DNA of 64,000 nucleotides, taken from the NCBI RefSeq assembly GCF_020783335.1, contig NZ_CP086068.1, positions 3,286,001-3,350,000 of the forward strand, given 5' to 3'. Shown in pieces: positions 24,607-33,802 of the stretch. The position numbers and the translations under genes are program-made. Origin of the DNA: Mucilaginibacter daejeonensis (GTDB lineage: Bacteria > Bacteroidota > Bacteroidia > Sphingobacteriales > Sphingobacteriaceae). Below the pieces are notes generated by a model, which was not told where the DNA came from, made no database searches, and saw only the letters and a list, made by a program, of their open reading frames with translations. Each line of letters begins with the position of its first letter. The first letter of the stretch is position 1.

Positions 24607-25329
24607 ATGCGCTGCCTGATCATTGACGACGAGCCTCTGGCTATCGACTTATTGGAAGACAATCTCAAACGTGTTGACAAGTTGCAATTAGTAGGCTCGT
24701 GCCGTAATGCGGCGCAGGCCATGCAACTATTGCAGGAACAGCCGGTGGATCTCATATTTTGTGACATACAAATGCCTGGTGTCAGTGGCCTGCAATTGGT
24801 TAAAAGCCTGCCCCAAAAACCGCTGGTGATATTTGTGACCGCCTACCAGGAGTTTGCGATAGATGGTTTTGAACTTGATGTGGTGGACTACCTGCTGAAA
24901 CCTGTAGCGTTCGACCGTTTCCTGAAAGCCTGTAACAAAGCGATAACCATTTTTGAGAATAATAAACGCCTGGCTGAAGTGTCTGCTCCTGCTCCGGCAG
25001 AAAAGCCGCGCAAGTTCCTGTTCGTTTATGCTGACTACAACTTGATCAAGTTAAGCCACGGCGATATCACCTACATTGAAGGGTTAAAAGATTATGTAAA
25101 ATTGAATGCGCGCGGCTTATCCAAACCGATCCTATCACGCATTACTATCAAAGCACTTGAAGAACAGTTACCAGCCGACCAATTTTTCAGAGTGCACAAA
25201 TCATTCATCGTTAACATTGATCACGTGCGATCGATCCGTAAAGGCAGGATCAAGGTAGCCGATGCCGAGGTGCCATACACCGACAATTATAAAGACGCTA
25301 TAAGCCGCATGACCGGCAAAGAGCAATGA
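24607..25329 (+). CDS. LytTR-family response regulator
   Basis: The 240-residue protein has a receiver domain (IIDDEPLAID, phosphoacceptor D53 in IFCDIQMPG, VTAYQEFAID, KPVAFDRF). A LytTR DNA-binding domain spans ~135-235 (VYADYNLIKLSHGDITYIEGLKDYVKL, FFRVHKSFIVNIDHV). LytTR domains bind direct repeats upstream of their targets; the next gene, a TonB receptor, starts 110 nt downstream and is the natural candidate. It sits directly behind the pseudokinase gene and opposite the intact LytS kinase. Confidence 0.95.
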   Translation: MRCLIIDDEPLAIDLLEDNLKRVDKLQLVGSCRNAAQAMQLLQEQPVDLIFCDIQMPGVSGLQLVKSLPQKPLVIFVTAYQEFAIDGFELDVVDYLLKPVAFDRFLKACNKAITIFENNKRLAEVSAPAPAEKPRKFLFVYADYNLIKLSHGDITYIEGLKDYVKLNARGLSKPILSRITIKALEEQLPADQFFRVHKSFIVNIDHVRSIRKGRIKVADAEVPYTDNYKDAISRMTGKEQ

Positions 25330-25439
25330 TTCCCGGCGCACAAAGCACCGTTTGGTCTACATTTTAACGTCGCTTATCTCAATTATTTGAGCCAAGCGGC
25401 CACAGCACGCACTTTAGTACCCATTACTCACTACATTAA

Positions 25440-28247
25440 ATGAAGCGAACCTTTATTTTTTTGACCCTTTTATTGACCTTTTTTGCCGGGACGGGTTATG
25501 CCCAGCAAACCAAGCAGATCCTTAAAAGGACCATGATCGATCATTTTTTTACCTGTACTATGGACAAAATGCTCGACACCCTTTCGGCCACATACCGCCT
25601 ACCCGTATTCTTTGAAAAGGAGGCGATGGAACGATATGATGTGAACGTCCGCTTTTTCAATGAGTCATTGTTGGATGTGCTCAAAAGCGTTTGCGATGAG
25701 CATGGCTTGCGCTACTGGATCGAGAATGATGGCACCTTATACATTATGGAAAATCCAGACGACCTCCCGCGTTTACGCCGGTTGAAGAGCCTGCGCCGCA
25801 ACATGGCCATCATCAAACCCAAGGCACTGGAGGCGCCCAAAGGACCTCCTCAAAAATTCAAATTTGCAGTAAGCGGTCGTGTCACCGATCAAAACACCGG
25901 TGAAGCATTACCCGGCGCCTTGGTAAAGGTGCGCAACTCTGACCTAAGCGTGCTGACCAACGCCAACGGCAACTTCACCATCATGAACGTACCTAACGAT
26001 ACCTCGGTGGTAGAGGCCTCATTTATGGGCTACCAGAATGATGCGTTCCGACTAAATTCTAAGAACATCACCGACCAGCTTGAGCTATCACTATTCCCAA
26101 ATATGAACAATACCCTTAACGAGGTGGAAGTTGTGGGGAAAAAAGCCGGTGTGTTGAATACTGATAGTAAGAAGGTAAGCGTACTTCAGCTTACTCCTGC
26201 GGCGCTCGACAAGTTGCCCAATATAGGTGAGCGTGACATCATGCGTTCGTTCCAACTGATGCCGGGTGTCAGTGCTACTAATGAATCCTCATCAGGAGCA
26301 TACGTGCGTGGCGGCACACCTGACCAGAACCTGGTAACGCTCGACGGCTTTACCGTTTACCAGGTAGATCACTTGTATGGATTCTTCAGCGCGTTCAACA
26401 GTAACGCCATACGTGACGTGGAGATGTACAAAGGTGGATACTCAGCTAAATACGGCGGCAGATTGAGCAGCGTTACGGAAATACGCGGTAAGGACGGTAA
26501 TAAGAACGAGACCAATATTGGTGGAGATCTGGGGCTGTTAAGCACAAACGTTTATGCTGAGACCCCTGTAGGAAAAAGGTCGACAGCGTTGGTAGCCTTC
26601 AGACGTTCTTATCAAGGTCCGCTTTATGACAAGATATTTGGTCAGTTCAATACCACCACCACTAATAACGCGACCGGTGGTGGAGGTGGTTTTGGCGGAG
26701 GTGGCCGCATGGGCGGCCCCGGAGGAGGTTTCGCCAATCAGGTAACGCCAACCTCTTACTTTTATGATGTTAACGCAAAATACACGTTCACGCCATCTAC
26801 CAAAAACTCTTTTTCGTTGAGCTTTTACAACGGTACAGACCATTTAGACAACGGCCGCAAGCTCAACTTCCCATCCTTCCTCACCACCATCACTAATAGC
26901 GACCTGACCGTCAATGACAACTCGCGCTCAGGAAATACCGGAAGCAGTTTAAAATGGACCAGCAGCTTGGGTAAAAAGTTGTATGCTAATACTGTAGTGA
27001 GCTACTCCGGCTTTTACAGCGACCGAGCACGTGGCACCATAGGCACCATCACCGATAGTGCCGTTACCCGTACGATCAACAACGGATACGTAGAGACCAA
27101 CCGACTTAACGATCTGAGCTTTAAAAGTGATTGGGAATGGCGTGCAGGGACAAAGGCCAAGTTATTATTTGGCGGTTATGGCTCATACCTCAACATTAAA
27201 TACAATTACACTCAAAATGACACCTCTCGCCTGATCGCTCAAAACAATAGCGGCACCGTTGCAGGCACTTTTACCGAATTGGAGTATGACCCAACCCCCG
27301 ACATACACATACAGCCAGGTATACGTGCCACGTATTTTACTCCTACCGGTAAATGGTATACAGAGCCGCGCCTCAACGCCACCTGGGATATGACGAGCAA
27401 TTTTAAGCTTAAGGGCGCTATGGGCAGGTTCTATCAGTTCACCAAGCAAGTAACGCGTGAAGACGTGATCGCCGGCGACCGTAACTTTTGGGTACTGGCC
27501 AATAACAGCAACATTCCGGTGAGTTATGCCGATCACTTTATAGCGGGTATGAGCTACGAGACCGATGGTTTCCTGTTCGACGTAGAAAGCTATTACAAGC
27601 GTTTACATGGGCTTACCGAGTATTCGATCCGTACCACCGGGGGCAATGGCGGAGGGCCAGGTATGATGCCGGCCAACACCACGACCACGGTCACCGAGAA
27701 CTTTTACAATGGCGAAGGGTACGCACGAGGTGTCGAATTCCTGGCGCAGAAAAAAGCGGGCATGTATACTGGCTGGATTAGCTATACCCTGGGTGAGGCC
27801 AAAAGCAAATTCCCAAATTATGGCGACAATTACTTTTCCTCAAATCAGGATATCAGACACGAGTTCAAATCGATCAACATGTACCATTGGCAACGGTGGA
27901 GCTTTGCGGCCGTCTTCATCTTCAGTACCGGCCATCCATATACTGCACCTATGGGTAGTTACACTGTCAACACTATTGACGGTGGCCGCAACACGTACCT
28001 CACCATAAGCGCCAAGAACGGCGAACGGTTACCGGCCTATCACCGCCTGGATCTGTCGGCCACTTATGATCTGCTCAAGATAGATGGCCGTAAAGTAGGC
28101 AGCATCGGATTCTCTTTATTCAACGTTTACAACCACGCCAACACCTGGTACAACGAATACTATTTGCAAAGCAACCAGGTGATCACCACCAATGTCAAGT
28201 ACCTGGGCCTTACCCCCAACATCACCCTCAGTTTAAAATTAAAATAA
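25440..28247 (+). CDS. TonB-dependent receptor with STN-like and CarboxypepD_reg domains
   Basis: A 935-residue outer membrane receptor. Signal peptide at 1-21, an N-terminal STN-like signalling region (~35-105), CarboxypepD_reg domain (VSGRVTDQNTGEALPGALVKV), plug (NIGERDIMRSFQLMPGV, YVRGGTPDQNLVTLDGFTVY) and a long barrel. Two Gly/Met-rich stretches are inserted (around 26670-26740 and 27640-27690), probably extracellular loops. The start is at 25440 with the usual lysine-arginine signal. The stop codon TAA overlaps the ATG of the next gene (TAATG), so the receptor and the DUF4249-like lipoprotein are coexpressed. Expression is probably set by the upstream LytTR regulator. The substrate is unknown. 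Confidence 0.93.
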   Translation: MKRTFIFLTLLLTFFAGTGYAQQTKQILKRTMIDHFFTCTMDKMLDTLSATYRLPVFFEKEAMERYDVNVRFFNESLLDVLKSVCDEHGLRYWIENDGTLYIMENPDDLPRLRRLKSLRRNMAIIKPKALEAPKGPPQKFKFAVSGRVTDQNTGEALPGALVKVRNSDLSVLTNANGNFTIMNVPNDTSVVEASFMGYQNDAFRLNSKNITDQLELSLFPNMNNTLNEVEVVGKKAGVLNTDSKKVSVLQLTPAALDKLPNIGERDIMRSFQLMPGVSATNESSSGAYVRGGTPDQNLVTLDGFTVYQVDHLYGFFSAFNSNAIRDVEMYKGGYSAKYGGRLSSVTEIRGKDGNKNETNIGGDLGLLSTNVYAETPVGKRSTALVAFRRSYQGPLYDKIFGQFNTTTTNNATGGGGGFGGGGRMGGPGGGFANQVTPTSYFYDVNAKYTFTPSTKNSFSLSFYNGTDHLDNGRKLNFPSFLTTITNSDLTVNDNSRSGNTGSSLKWTSSLGKKLYANTVVSYSGFYSDRARGTIGTITDSAVTRTINNGYVETNRLNDLSFKSDWEWRAGTKAKLLFGGYGSYLNIKYNYTQNDTSRLIAQNNSGTVAGTFTELEYDPTPDIHIQPGIRATYFTPTGKWYTEPRLNATWDMTSNFKLKGAMGRFYQFTKQVTREDVIAGDRNFWVLANNSNIPVSYADHFIAGMSYETDGFLFDVESYYKRLHGLTEYSIRTTGGNGGGPGMMPANTTTTVTENFYNGEGYARGVEFLAQKKAGMYTGWISYTLGEAKSKFPNYGDNYFSSNQDIRHEFKSINMYHWQRWSFAAVFIFSTGHPYTAPMGSYTVNTIDGGRNTYLTISAKNGERLPAYHRLDLSATYDLLKIDGRKVGSIGFSLFNVYNHANTWYNEYYLQSNQVITTNVKYLGLTPNITLSLKLK

Positions 28248-29071
28248 TGGTCAAAAAAGCTTTACCTGTCATCGTTATTATGAGCATCATTTATAGCGTG
28301 ATGCTTATATCTGCCTGTAGTAAAGACACCGGCATAAGCGTGGATACGCAGCCTGTGATCGAAGGCTATCTGATACCCGGACACCCGATAAGCGTGAAAG
28401 TATATGAACAAAAAGGCACTGCAGATACGGCTACTTACGGACCCCTGATCAGCGGCCTCAGATTGCAAGTGAGTGATGGTGCCAATATCCGCACACTTAC
28501 TGAGACCGCTAAGGGCACTTATACCCATGCTGACGATAATTTCTTAATTGCTGGCAAAACCTACAAACTCAGCTTTACCTACAATGAACTGGCTGTTAGC
28601 GCTTCTACTTTAATGCCGCAGAAGCCAAATGGATACACGGCTACCCGAACTACTATTAATTTGCCTTACACCACGGGCATGGGCGGCGGAAATCCTGTGA
28701 CCGGCACCGATGATTCTGTAGCTGTCACCTTCAAATGGAACAATACTGACTCCTTGTACCATGTGCTGACCTTTATTAACGATGAGAGCGATCCGGCCAA
28801 GGCTAACCTTATCAGTAACCGGCCGGTCAACTTCACGCAAAACGTCAGGCAAGCCGACCATTACGACATGTATTATCGCTCGTTCAACTACCTGGGCACC
28901 TATCGGGCCATCTTGTACCGGGTCAATAAAGAATACACCGACATACTGACCACCAACACCAGCACCACTTCACAAAAGCTGACCAATCCGCCAACTAACG
29001 TGGTGAACGGTTTTGGCATATTTACAGCCATGCGACCCGACACCATCACCTTACATCTAACTCAATATTGA
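28247..29071 (+). CDS. DUF4249-like lipoprotein
   Basis: A 274-residue protein with a lipoprotein signal (hydrophobic 7-22, lipobox LISAC) followed by SKDTG. The body has PVIEGYLIPGHPISVKVYEQ, LSDGANIRTLTETAKGTYTH-like beta-rich motifs seen in DUF4249 proteins, which sit next to TonB receptors in Bacteroidota as surface-exposed ligand-binding partners. The start codon overlaps the receptor stop by one base. A hairpin terminator follows 60 nt on. Family membership is likely but not certain. Confidence 0.8.
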   Translation: MVKKALPVIVIMSIIYSVMLISACSKDTGISVDTQPVIEGYLIPGHPISVKVYEQKGTADTATYGPLISGLRLQVSDGANIRTLTETAKGTYTHADDNFLIAGKTYKLSFTYNELAVSASTLMPQKPNGYTATRTTINLPYTTGMGGGNPVTGTDDSVAVTFKWNNTDSLYHVLTFINDESDPAKANLISNRPVNFTQNVRQADHYDMYYRSFNYLGTYRAILYRVNKEYTDILTTNTSTTSQKLTNPPTNVVNGFGIFTAMRPDTITLHLTQY

Positions 29072-29131
29072 TCACATGATATGTAGCCGTGATCAAGTCA
29101 CCAAACATCACCATATAACTTTTAAACTAAT

Positions 29132-29160
29132 AAGCCCCGACATTAATTGTCAGGGCTTGT
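29132..29160. terminator. Terminator after the DUF4249-like gene
   Basis: AAGCCCCGACA (29132-29142) and TGTCAGGGCTT (29149-29159) pair with one mismatch around a 6-nt loop. It lies between converging genes and may serve both strands. Confidence 0.7.
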
Positions 29161-29183
29161 TAGTTTGAATAAGCAAATGAAGG

Positions 29184-29882
29184 TCAGCTGCTCTCAAAAG
29201 TCAGTAACACCGCATTCTCACTTAATGCTTCTATATCTGTCTCCGTTGTGTCCCATAGGGCTAATCCATCACCTTTGTGAAGTAAACGGCCCTGTATCTC
29301 GAAGGCGCCATTCATCACAAAGGCGAACAGCACAGATGAACTACCGCTCAGTTGACATACGGTCTCTTTTCTACCCGCGAAATAACCCACATGAAGCTTG
29401 ATAGGTATTTCAGAACTGTAAGGGGTCAACAGTAGCAACTTATCCGGCGAACTTGCAAGATCAAAGGGCACCTTTCGGACAAAATCGAGGTCAATTTTTG
29501 CGGAAGAACTAACCTCCACATGTAAAAAATTCACACTTTCTTTGCTATCAGGATCGATCAGGCAGAATCGGGTACCGGCAGACACATACTGCATTAAAAC
29601 CTCATCAACGTTTACAGATGTAGGACCTACACCGTTGATCTGGCAGATCAATTCTCCGGTGAGCGGGAGCAAGATCAGATAACCTTCCTGCTCAACTGAC
29701 AACTCGACCCTTGCTTGAGGGGCAAGGTACCATTCATTGAATACGCGAAGATCGCTGCGAGGGCTACGATGTTCATAGTAATAATTGGAATAGTTAAACG
29801 TACTGAACCGCCGTTTCTGTGCATCTTCAAAGACGCCGCGTTGGTCGGCCAGATAGATCTGCCCGGGTGTAAGTTGTGTCAT
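29184..29882 (-). CDS. Pirin-like bicupin protein
   Basis: The 232-residue protein opens like pirin-family proteins (GQIYLADQRGVFEDAQKRRFSTFNY, then NEWYLAPQA). It ends with the cupin strand GRLLHKGDGLALWDTTETDIEALSENAVLLTF. Pirin-like proteins are metal-binding bicupins with quercetinase or regulatory roles. The usual HPHRGFE histidines of true pirins are not obvious here, so an active metal site is doubtful. The gene begins 5 nt after the unknown gene on the same strand and is the last gene of a cluster with an intradiol dioxygenase and a LytTR system. The substrate is unknown. Confidence 0.78.
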   Translation of the reverse strand: MTQLTPGQIYLADQRGVFEDAQKRRFSTFNYSNYYYEHRSPRSDLRVFNEWYLAPQARVELSVEQEGYLILLPLTGELICQINGVGPTSVNVDEVLMQYVSAGTRFCLIDPDSKESVNFLHVEVSSSAKIDLDFVRKVPFDLASSPDKLLLLTPYSSEIPIKLHVGYFAGRKETVCQLSGSSSVLFAFVMNGAFEIQGRLLHKGDGLALWDTTETDIEALSENAVLLTFESS

Positions 29883-29887
29883 GATGG

Positions 29888-30397
29888 TTAACCTCTGATG
29901 GAATGGATATTTACATAAGGAGGTATTTTGAACAGAAAGGTCTGAACTTCAATATTAATCTCCTCTGCCGGCCCATTGGTCGGTTTCGCTAATAGCAACA
30001 TATCTCCTATCGTATCCAGCCAAAGTAATTCGCCTGAATAAAAGCTGATAGCTATCCGATGGTCTTCACGTCTGACAAGACTCGAGTTGATGATCTCGAA
30101 CTCGAAATTACTGAAGGTCAGAAAACGCTTTCCTATGTTATTGACCAGATCAGGGATAACTTGATCGAGTTGCTGGATATAGCCGGTCACCGATGGCGTC
30201 ACCCTGGCAACCAGTTGGCTTGCCTGTGGGATGTGCCGGATGATGTCGGCGTAGTAGGTATACGATGTACCTAAGGTATAGTTTTGAGCCTGGATCTTGA
30301 ACTCCATGTAACTATCCTCGAACACCATTCGATCCCATGGCGCCGTCGAGCTAACATCGATCAATTTGCGGTAGCAAAGGGTTATAATGCGCGACAT
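29888..30397 (-). CDS. Hypothetical protein next to pirin-like gene
   Basis: A 169-residue soluble protein without signal peptide. I do not recognise the family. It is rich in beta strands and aromatic residues (MEFKIQAQNYTLGTSYTYYADIIRH, FEFEIINSSLVRREDHRIAISFYSGE, FLFKIPPYVNI). The stop codon is 5 nt before the pirin-like start, so the two are coexpressed. Upstream, 85 nt separate it from the dioxygenase gene. Confidence is moderate for the gene and none for a function. Confidence 0.75.
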   Translation of the reverse strand: MSRIITLCYRKLIDVSSTAPWDRMVFEDSYMEFKIQAQNYTLGTSYTYYADIIRHIPQASQLVARVTPSVTGYIQQLDQVIPDLVNNIGKRFLTFSNFEFEIINSSLVRREDHRIAISFYSGELLWLDTIGDMLLLAKPTNGPAEEINIEVQTFLFKIPPYVNIHSIRG

Positions 30398-30482
30398 GAT
30401 CTTTTTAAATAAATAAGACGCCGGGTATTACACCCGACGCCCTGACTCAACCTATTTACAACACATTTTTTGATTCATTTTA

Positions 30483-31211
30483 TCACGCCGGAACGCTGAA
30501 TGCGATGAATAGCTGAAATCCGTCGGTCACACTGCCTGTCACCGAGGCGATCTCGACGCCGGCGGTGTCATCGCTGAACACGTTATCGGTCTTGTTATAG
30601 GTGTAACCTGACATCCCTTTTTTATAACCGTTCACGGCGGCAACTGCCGAGCCCGAACCCTCAGGAAATGCGATCTGTGTTACTTTTAATGAGACCCCGG
30701 CCGAGTTGTAGATGTGCGCATGTATATGCGTAGCACGTCCGCTGTACCAGCCTGGGAATACGGTAGTAAAGTTCACAAGACCATTGGCATCGGTGGTTTG
30801 TCGGCCGCGTAAAAAGTGTACTGATTGGTAATTGGTTGATTGCATACCTGTTCCGCCATATTCAGAGTAGTTCCCTTCAGCATCGCAATGCCAAATGTCT
30901 ACCAACGCATTGGCTAGTACATCACAATTCTTGTTGTTGTTGGTGACGAGTATCTTAACAGTTAGCTTGTAGCCCACACGGCCATCAGTAATATCGCTGC
31001 GCACGTAAGAAGCCGGCACCTTGGTCGGGAAAGGACCTTCGGTTTCGGTAGGCGCGACAACACATCCGCCCGATGCTGTACCGGCCGTTGAACCGGTTCC
31101 GGTAGTCGTGGCCGCGGCTTCAGTAGCCGAGTCTTTTTTACAAGCTTCGATCACTACCGAGCTTGACACTGCGCCTATCATTAGGCTTTTTAAAAAGTTT
31201 TTCCTCTCCAT
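30483..31211 (-). CDS. Exported intradiol ring-cleavage dioxygenase-like protein
   Basis: The start at 31211 (MERKNFLK) is chosen because it gives a signal with lipobox IEAC at 21-24 and matches this family, while the longer frame lacks a signal. The mature part matches intradiol dioxygenases: PTETEGPFP, LVDIWHCDAEGNYSEY with candidate ligand Tyr, FPGWYSGR with Y156, and THIHAHI with H162 and H164. These residues bind non-haem iron(III) in catechol dioxygenases. A membrane-anchored enzyme would act outside the cytoplasm on aromatic compounds, perhaps lignin-derived. It follows the LytTR regulator by 102 nt on the same strand. The reaction is inferred. Confidence 0.88.
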   Translation of the reverse strand: MERKNFLKSLMIGAVSSSVVIEACKKDSATEAAATTTGTGSTAGTASGGCVVAPTETEGPFPTKVPASYVRSDITDGRVGYKLTVKILVTNNNKNCDVLANALVDIWHCDAEGNYSEYGGTGMQSTNYQSVHFLRGRQTTDANGLVNFTTVFPGWYSGRATHIHAHIYNSAGVSLKVTQIAFPEGSGSAVAAVNGYKKGMSGYTYNKTDNVFSDDTAGVEIASVTGSVTDGFQLFIAFSVPA

Positions 31212-31313
31212 GGTATTGGGTCCTTTCAATTGATCACTGACCCAAAAGTAGCGGAGGTAGTAAAAGCTTGTAAATTTGTATCGGTGAATGGCCGGTTTGT
31301 ACCGATTAAACAT

Positions 31314-32021
31314 TCAATTGAGCTTGTTCTTCCAGTGACTTAACACATCAATGTAGGTGTCGCTCACAGGTAATTCAACGGTACCCACCCTTATCTTACG
31401 ATTTTGGATGGAATGGATATGACGCAGGCCAACGATAAAACTGCGGTGTATACGCTTGAACTGTTCTTGGGGTAACTTGGCCAGTATCTTTTTTAAGGGC
31501 ATTAAGGTTAGCACCGGCTTGGTCTGTGTGGTCAGATGTATCTTGATATAATCCTCCATGCTTTCAATGTAAATGATCTCCTGGACGTCTATCTTGATCA
31601 TTCGATACTCTGAGTACACATAAATACTTTGCTCTGCCTCCATGTTAGCTATTGACGTTCGATATTGATGATACGCCAAAGCCCTATCGACAGCTTTGCT
31701 GAAGCGGCTCTGATCGATCGGTTTCAACAAGTAGTCCAATGCTTCCAGCTCAAAGCCTTCAAAGGCGAAGTTCTTGTATGCTGTGGTAAAAATAATGATA
31801 GGTCTATTCTTCAATGATCTTACGAGGTCTAATCCGCTGATATCGGGCATATTGATATCAATAAACAGCAGATCAACGTGATGTTGCCTTAAGAACTCGG
31901 CGCCTGAAAGCGCATCCTCAAAAACTTGCAATAACTGCAATGAAGGGAATCGCGCCGCGTACACCTTGATCAGTTCAAGAGCCAGCGGTTCATCATCAAT
32001 AGCGATACATCGTAAGGTCAT
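31314..32021 (-). CDS. LytTR-family response regulator
   Basis: A 235-residue regulator with receiver motifs (AIDDEPLALELI, D55 in LFIDINMPD, FTTAYKNFAFEGFE, KPIDQSRF). A C-terminal LytTR domain follows (VYSEYRMIKIDVQEIIYIESMEDYIKIHL, RIHRSFIVGLRHI). It starts 17 nt after the stop of the LytS-type kinase on the same strand and precedes the dioxygenase gene. The layout makes it the cognate regulator of that kinase. Confidence 0.95.
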   Translation of the reverse strand: MTLRCIAIDDEPLALELIKVYAARFPSLQLLQVFEDALSGAEFLRQHHVDLLFIDINMPDISGLDLVRSLKNRPIIIFTTAYKNFAFEGFELEALDYLLKPIDQSRFSKAVDRALAYHQYRTSIANMEAEQSIYVYSEYRMIKIDVQEIIYIESMEDYIKIHLTTQTKPVLTLMPLKKILAKLPQEQFKRIHRSFIVGLRHIHSIQNRKIRVGTVELPVSDTYIDVLSHWKNKLN

Positions 32022-32038
32022 GGTGGGTCAATGATCGG

Positions 32039-33193
32039 TCATACCAGCAACGTTAAATATACTGTAAAAAGACCATTTTCAGAATTTATGGCAAGATGAT
32101 GCTTTTCACCATACAAATACTGCAAGCGCTGCCGGCTGTTCGCTATGCCAATGCCTACTCGTTCAATTGTTGTGTTACCGGTAAATATCCTGTTCTGACA
32201 AAAAAAGCTGAGTTGATGTGGCTCTGTCTTGATATCGATACGTACAGTGCTTGGATCGCGCTTACTGATCCCGTATTTAAAGATGTTCTCGATAAAGCTC
32301 ATCAGGATCAGTGGTGGCACCTCGTGCCCACTCAGATCACCTGTCACGCTTAGATCAATGTTGGTTTTAGTGCCGATGCGCAAGCGCTGCAGGTCAAGAT
32401 AATCATATATACTGTCCACCTCCTTTTGTAAAGGCACCCGGTCAGCACTTACTTCATCAGTAAGATAGCGCATTAAATTAGACAGCTTCATAATGCTGGT
32501 TGCGGTATGGATATTACCAGTGACAGCCAGCGTATAGATGTTGTTAAGGGTATTGAACAAGAAATGCGGGTTGATCTGTGCTTTTAGAAATGAGAGTTCG
32601 GCACTGGTCTTATCTGCCTCGATCTGTATCACGCGTCTTTCGGTAATTAGCCATTGCTGCACAGAACTGACCGACATTCCCAAAGCGATGAGCATCACAT
32701 AAATAAATAGACTTGTTATATCCAAATGCTGTCCACCGCGCATCGGTGGTGGCATGCCCACATCGTGGTGTGAGAAAGCCCGTCCACCAAAACTATCGTC
32801 ATCCGACGGCGGAGGTGGCGGCATGTGCATTTCATATCCTGAAGGCATGCCAGGAGGAGGACCATGCGGTCCCCCCGGAGCATGCACTTGCTCGCCAATG
32901 TTGATCAGCTTATCAAATGGACGTACAAAATATACAGCCACTAGCATCAAGATCAAAGCTGAAGTGTAGGAAAAGTATCTTTTCTTTATAAAATAGCGGG
33001 GAATGAGAAGCAGTGTATTCATGTAGAAAACACTGAGATATGTTATACAGAACAACCAGTATTGGGCGCTGGCTAGTATAGGCCATGGGCTGTATTCAAC
33101 GCTATTATCTCGGTTTAAGAATAATAGTGGGAAAGCCATGAACAACAGCCAGCAGGTGATATGCAATATGTAAGTGGTAGTTAATCGAAACAT
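32039..33193 (-). CDS. LytS-type sensor kinase with His/Met/Pro-rich loop
   Basis: The kinase has four membrane segments, the conserved H in AQINPHFLFNTLNN, the N-box MSFIENIFKYG and the G-box VGIGIANSRQRL. Between helices three and four lies a ~70-residue loop packed with Pro, Gly, His, Met and Asp (PGGPHGPPPGMPSGYEMHM, SHHDVGMPPPM), a composition seen in metal-binding segments. The start at 33193 (ATG, MFRLTTT) is preferred to the TTG at 33211. The response regulator follows 17 nt downstream. The loop faces the periplasm and could sense copper or another thiophilic metal, but this is inferred from composition only. Confidence 0.9.
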   Translation of the reverse strand: MFRLTTTYILHITCWLLFMAFPLLFLNRDNSVEYSPWPILASAQYWLFCITYLSVFYMNTLLLIPRYFIKKRYFSYTSALILMLVAVYFVRPFDKLINIGEQVHAPGGPHGPPPGMPSGYEMHMPPPPPSDDDSFGGRAFSHHDVGMPPPMRGGQHLDITSLFIYVMLIALGMSVSSVQQWLITERRVIQIEADKTSAELSFLKAQINPHFLFNTLNNIYTLAVTGNIHTATSIMKLSNLMRYLTDEVSADRVPLQKEVDSIYDYLDLQRLRIGTKTNIDLSVTGDLSGHEVPPLILMSFIENIFKYGISKRDPSTVRIDIKTEPHQLSFFCQNRIFTGNTTIERVGIGIANSRQRLQYLYGEKHHLAINSENGLFTVYLTLLV

Positions 33194-33802
33194 ATACAAA
33201 GCAACTTTCAATTATACGAACATTGATCAACAGTATCGGCGTTCAGGACATTTGAATAGATTAAATACTTGGTACTTAACATCTATCGTCCTATACGCTC
33301 AAAAAGAGTAACATGGCTTGCATTGATGTCCTGAAAAGCGGGAGTGTTAAGGTCGCTCAATCTTCTAAGTTAGGGCGTTATTATAAAGCGACCAATTAAA
33401 TATCATTAGGTTGCATCACCCCGGCCAACAAATATTTTACATTAGTCATTTTCCACTGCTGACCGAATCTGCTTTCTGAACCAGCTTAACCAAGGTACAT
33501 TAGAAGATAAGCCCCGCAGCATCAACCATGGGCCTAAAAGCAATAGCAATTACACAATAAAACTCATCTAGCAAAACTTGGCAAGTCATATTGATAGAAT
33601 GTCGATTCAGTTTAGAATATTGGTGTGATACGTACATATGATTAGCCCTGAATTAACAAGTGCTTTTGCAGGATCTGGTTTGTGGCAACTAACTCTATCT
33701 GGCAGTATTTATCCGGCTCGATATTCTCTTATCAAAAAATCTAAACACAGAAGGACTCCGCCGATATACATCCTTGTGATCTGATGATGCATTAGAAATT
33801 TT
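33194..33802. other. Gene-poor AT-rich region
   Basis: About 600 nt with no convincing gene. A 28-codon plus-strand frame (33313-33399, MACIDVLKSGSVKVAQSS and on) and a 60-codon hydrophobic minus-strand frame (33709-33891) are open, but lack context. No tRNA or stable terminator was seen. It looks like degraded sequence between two signalling clusters. Confidence 0.5.

Noticed and set aside
30417..30441. Hairpin-like GACGCCGGG..CCCGACGCC as terminator of the dioxygenase gene
   Set aside because: Only five pairs form (CGGGT/ACCCG); the outer parts are direct, not inverted, so a terminator is not supported.
33313..33399. 28-codon plus-strand frame
   Set aside because: Too short, without context, and within degraded sequence.
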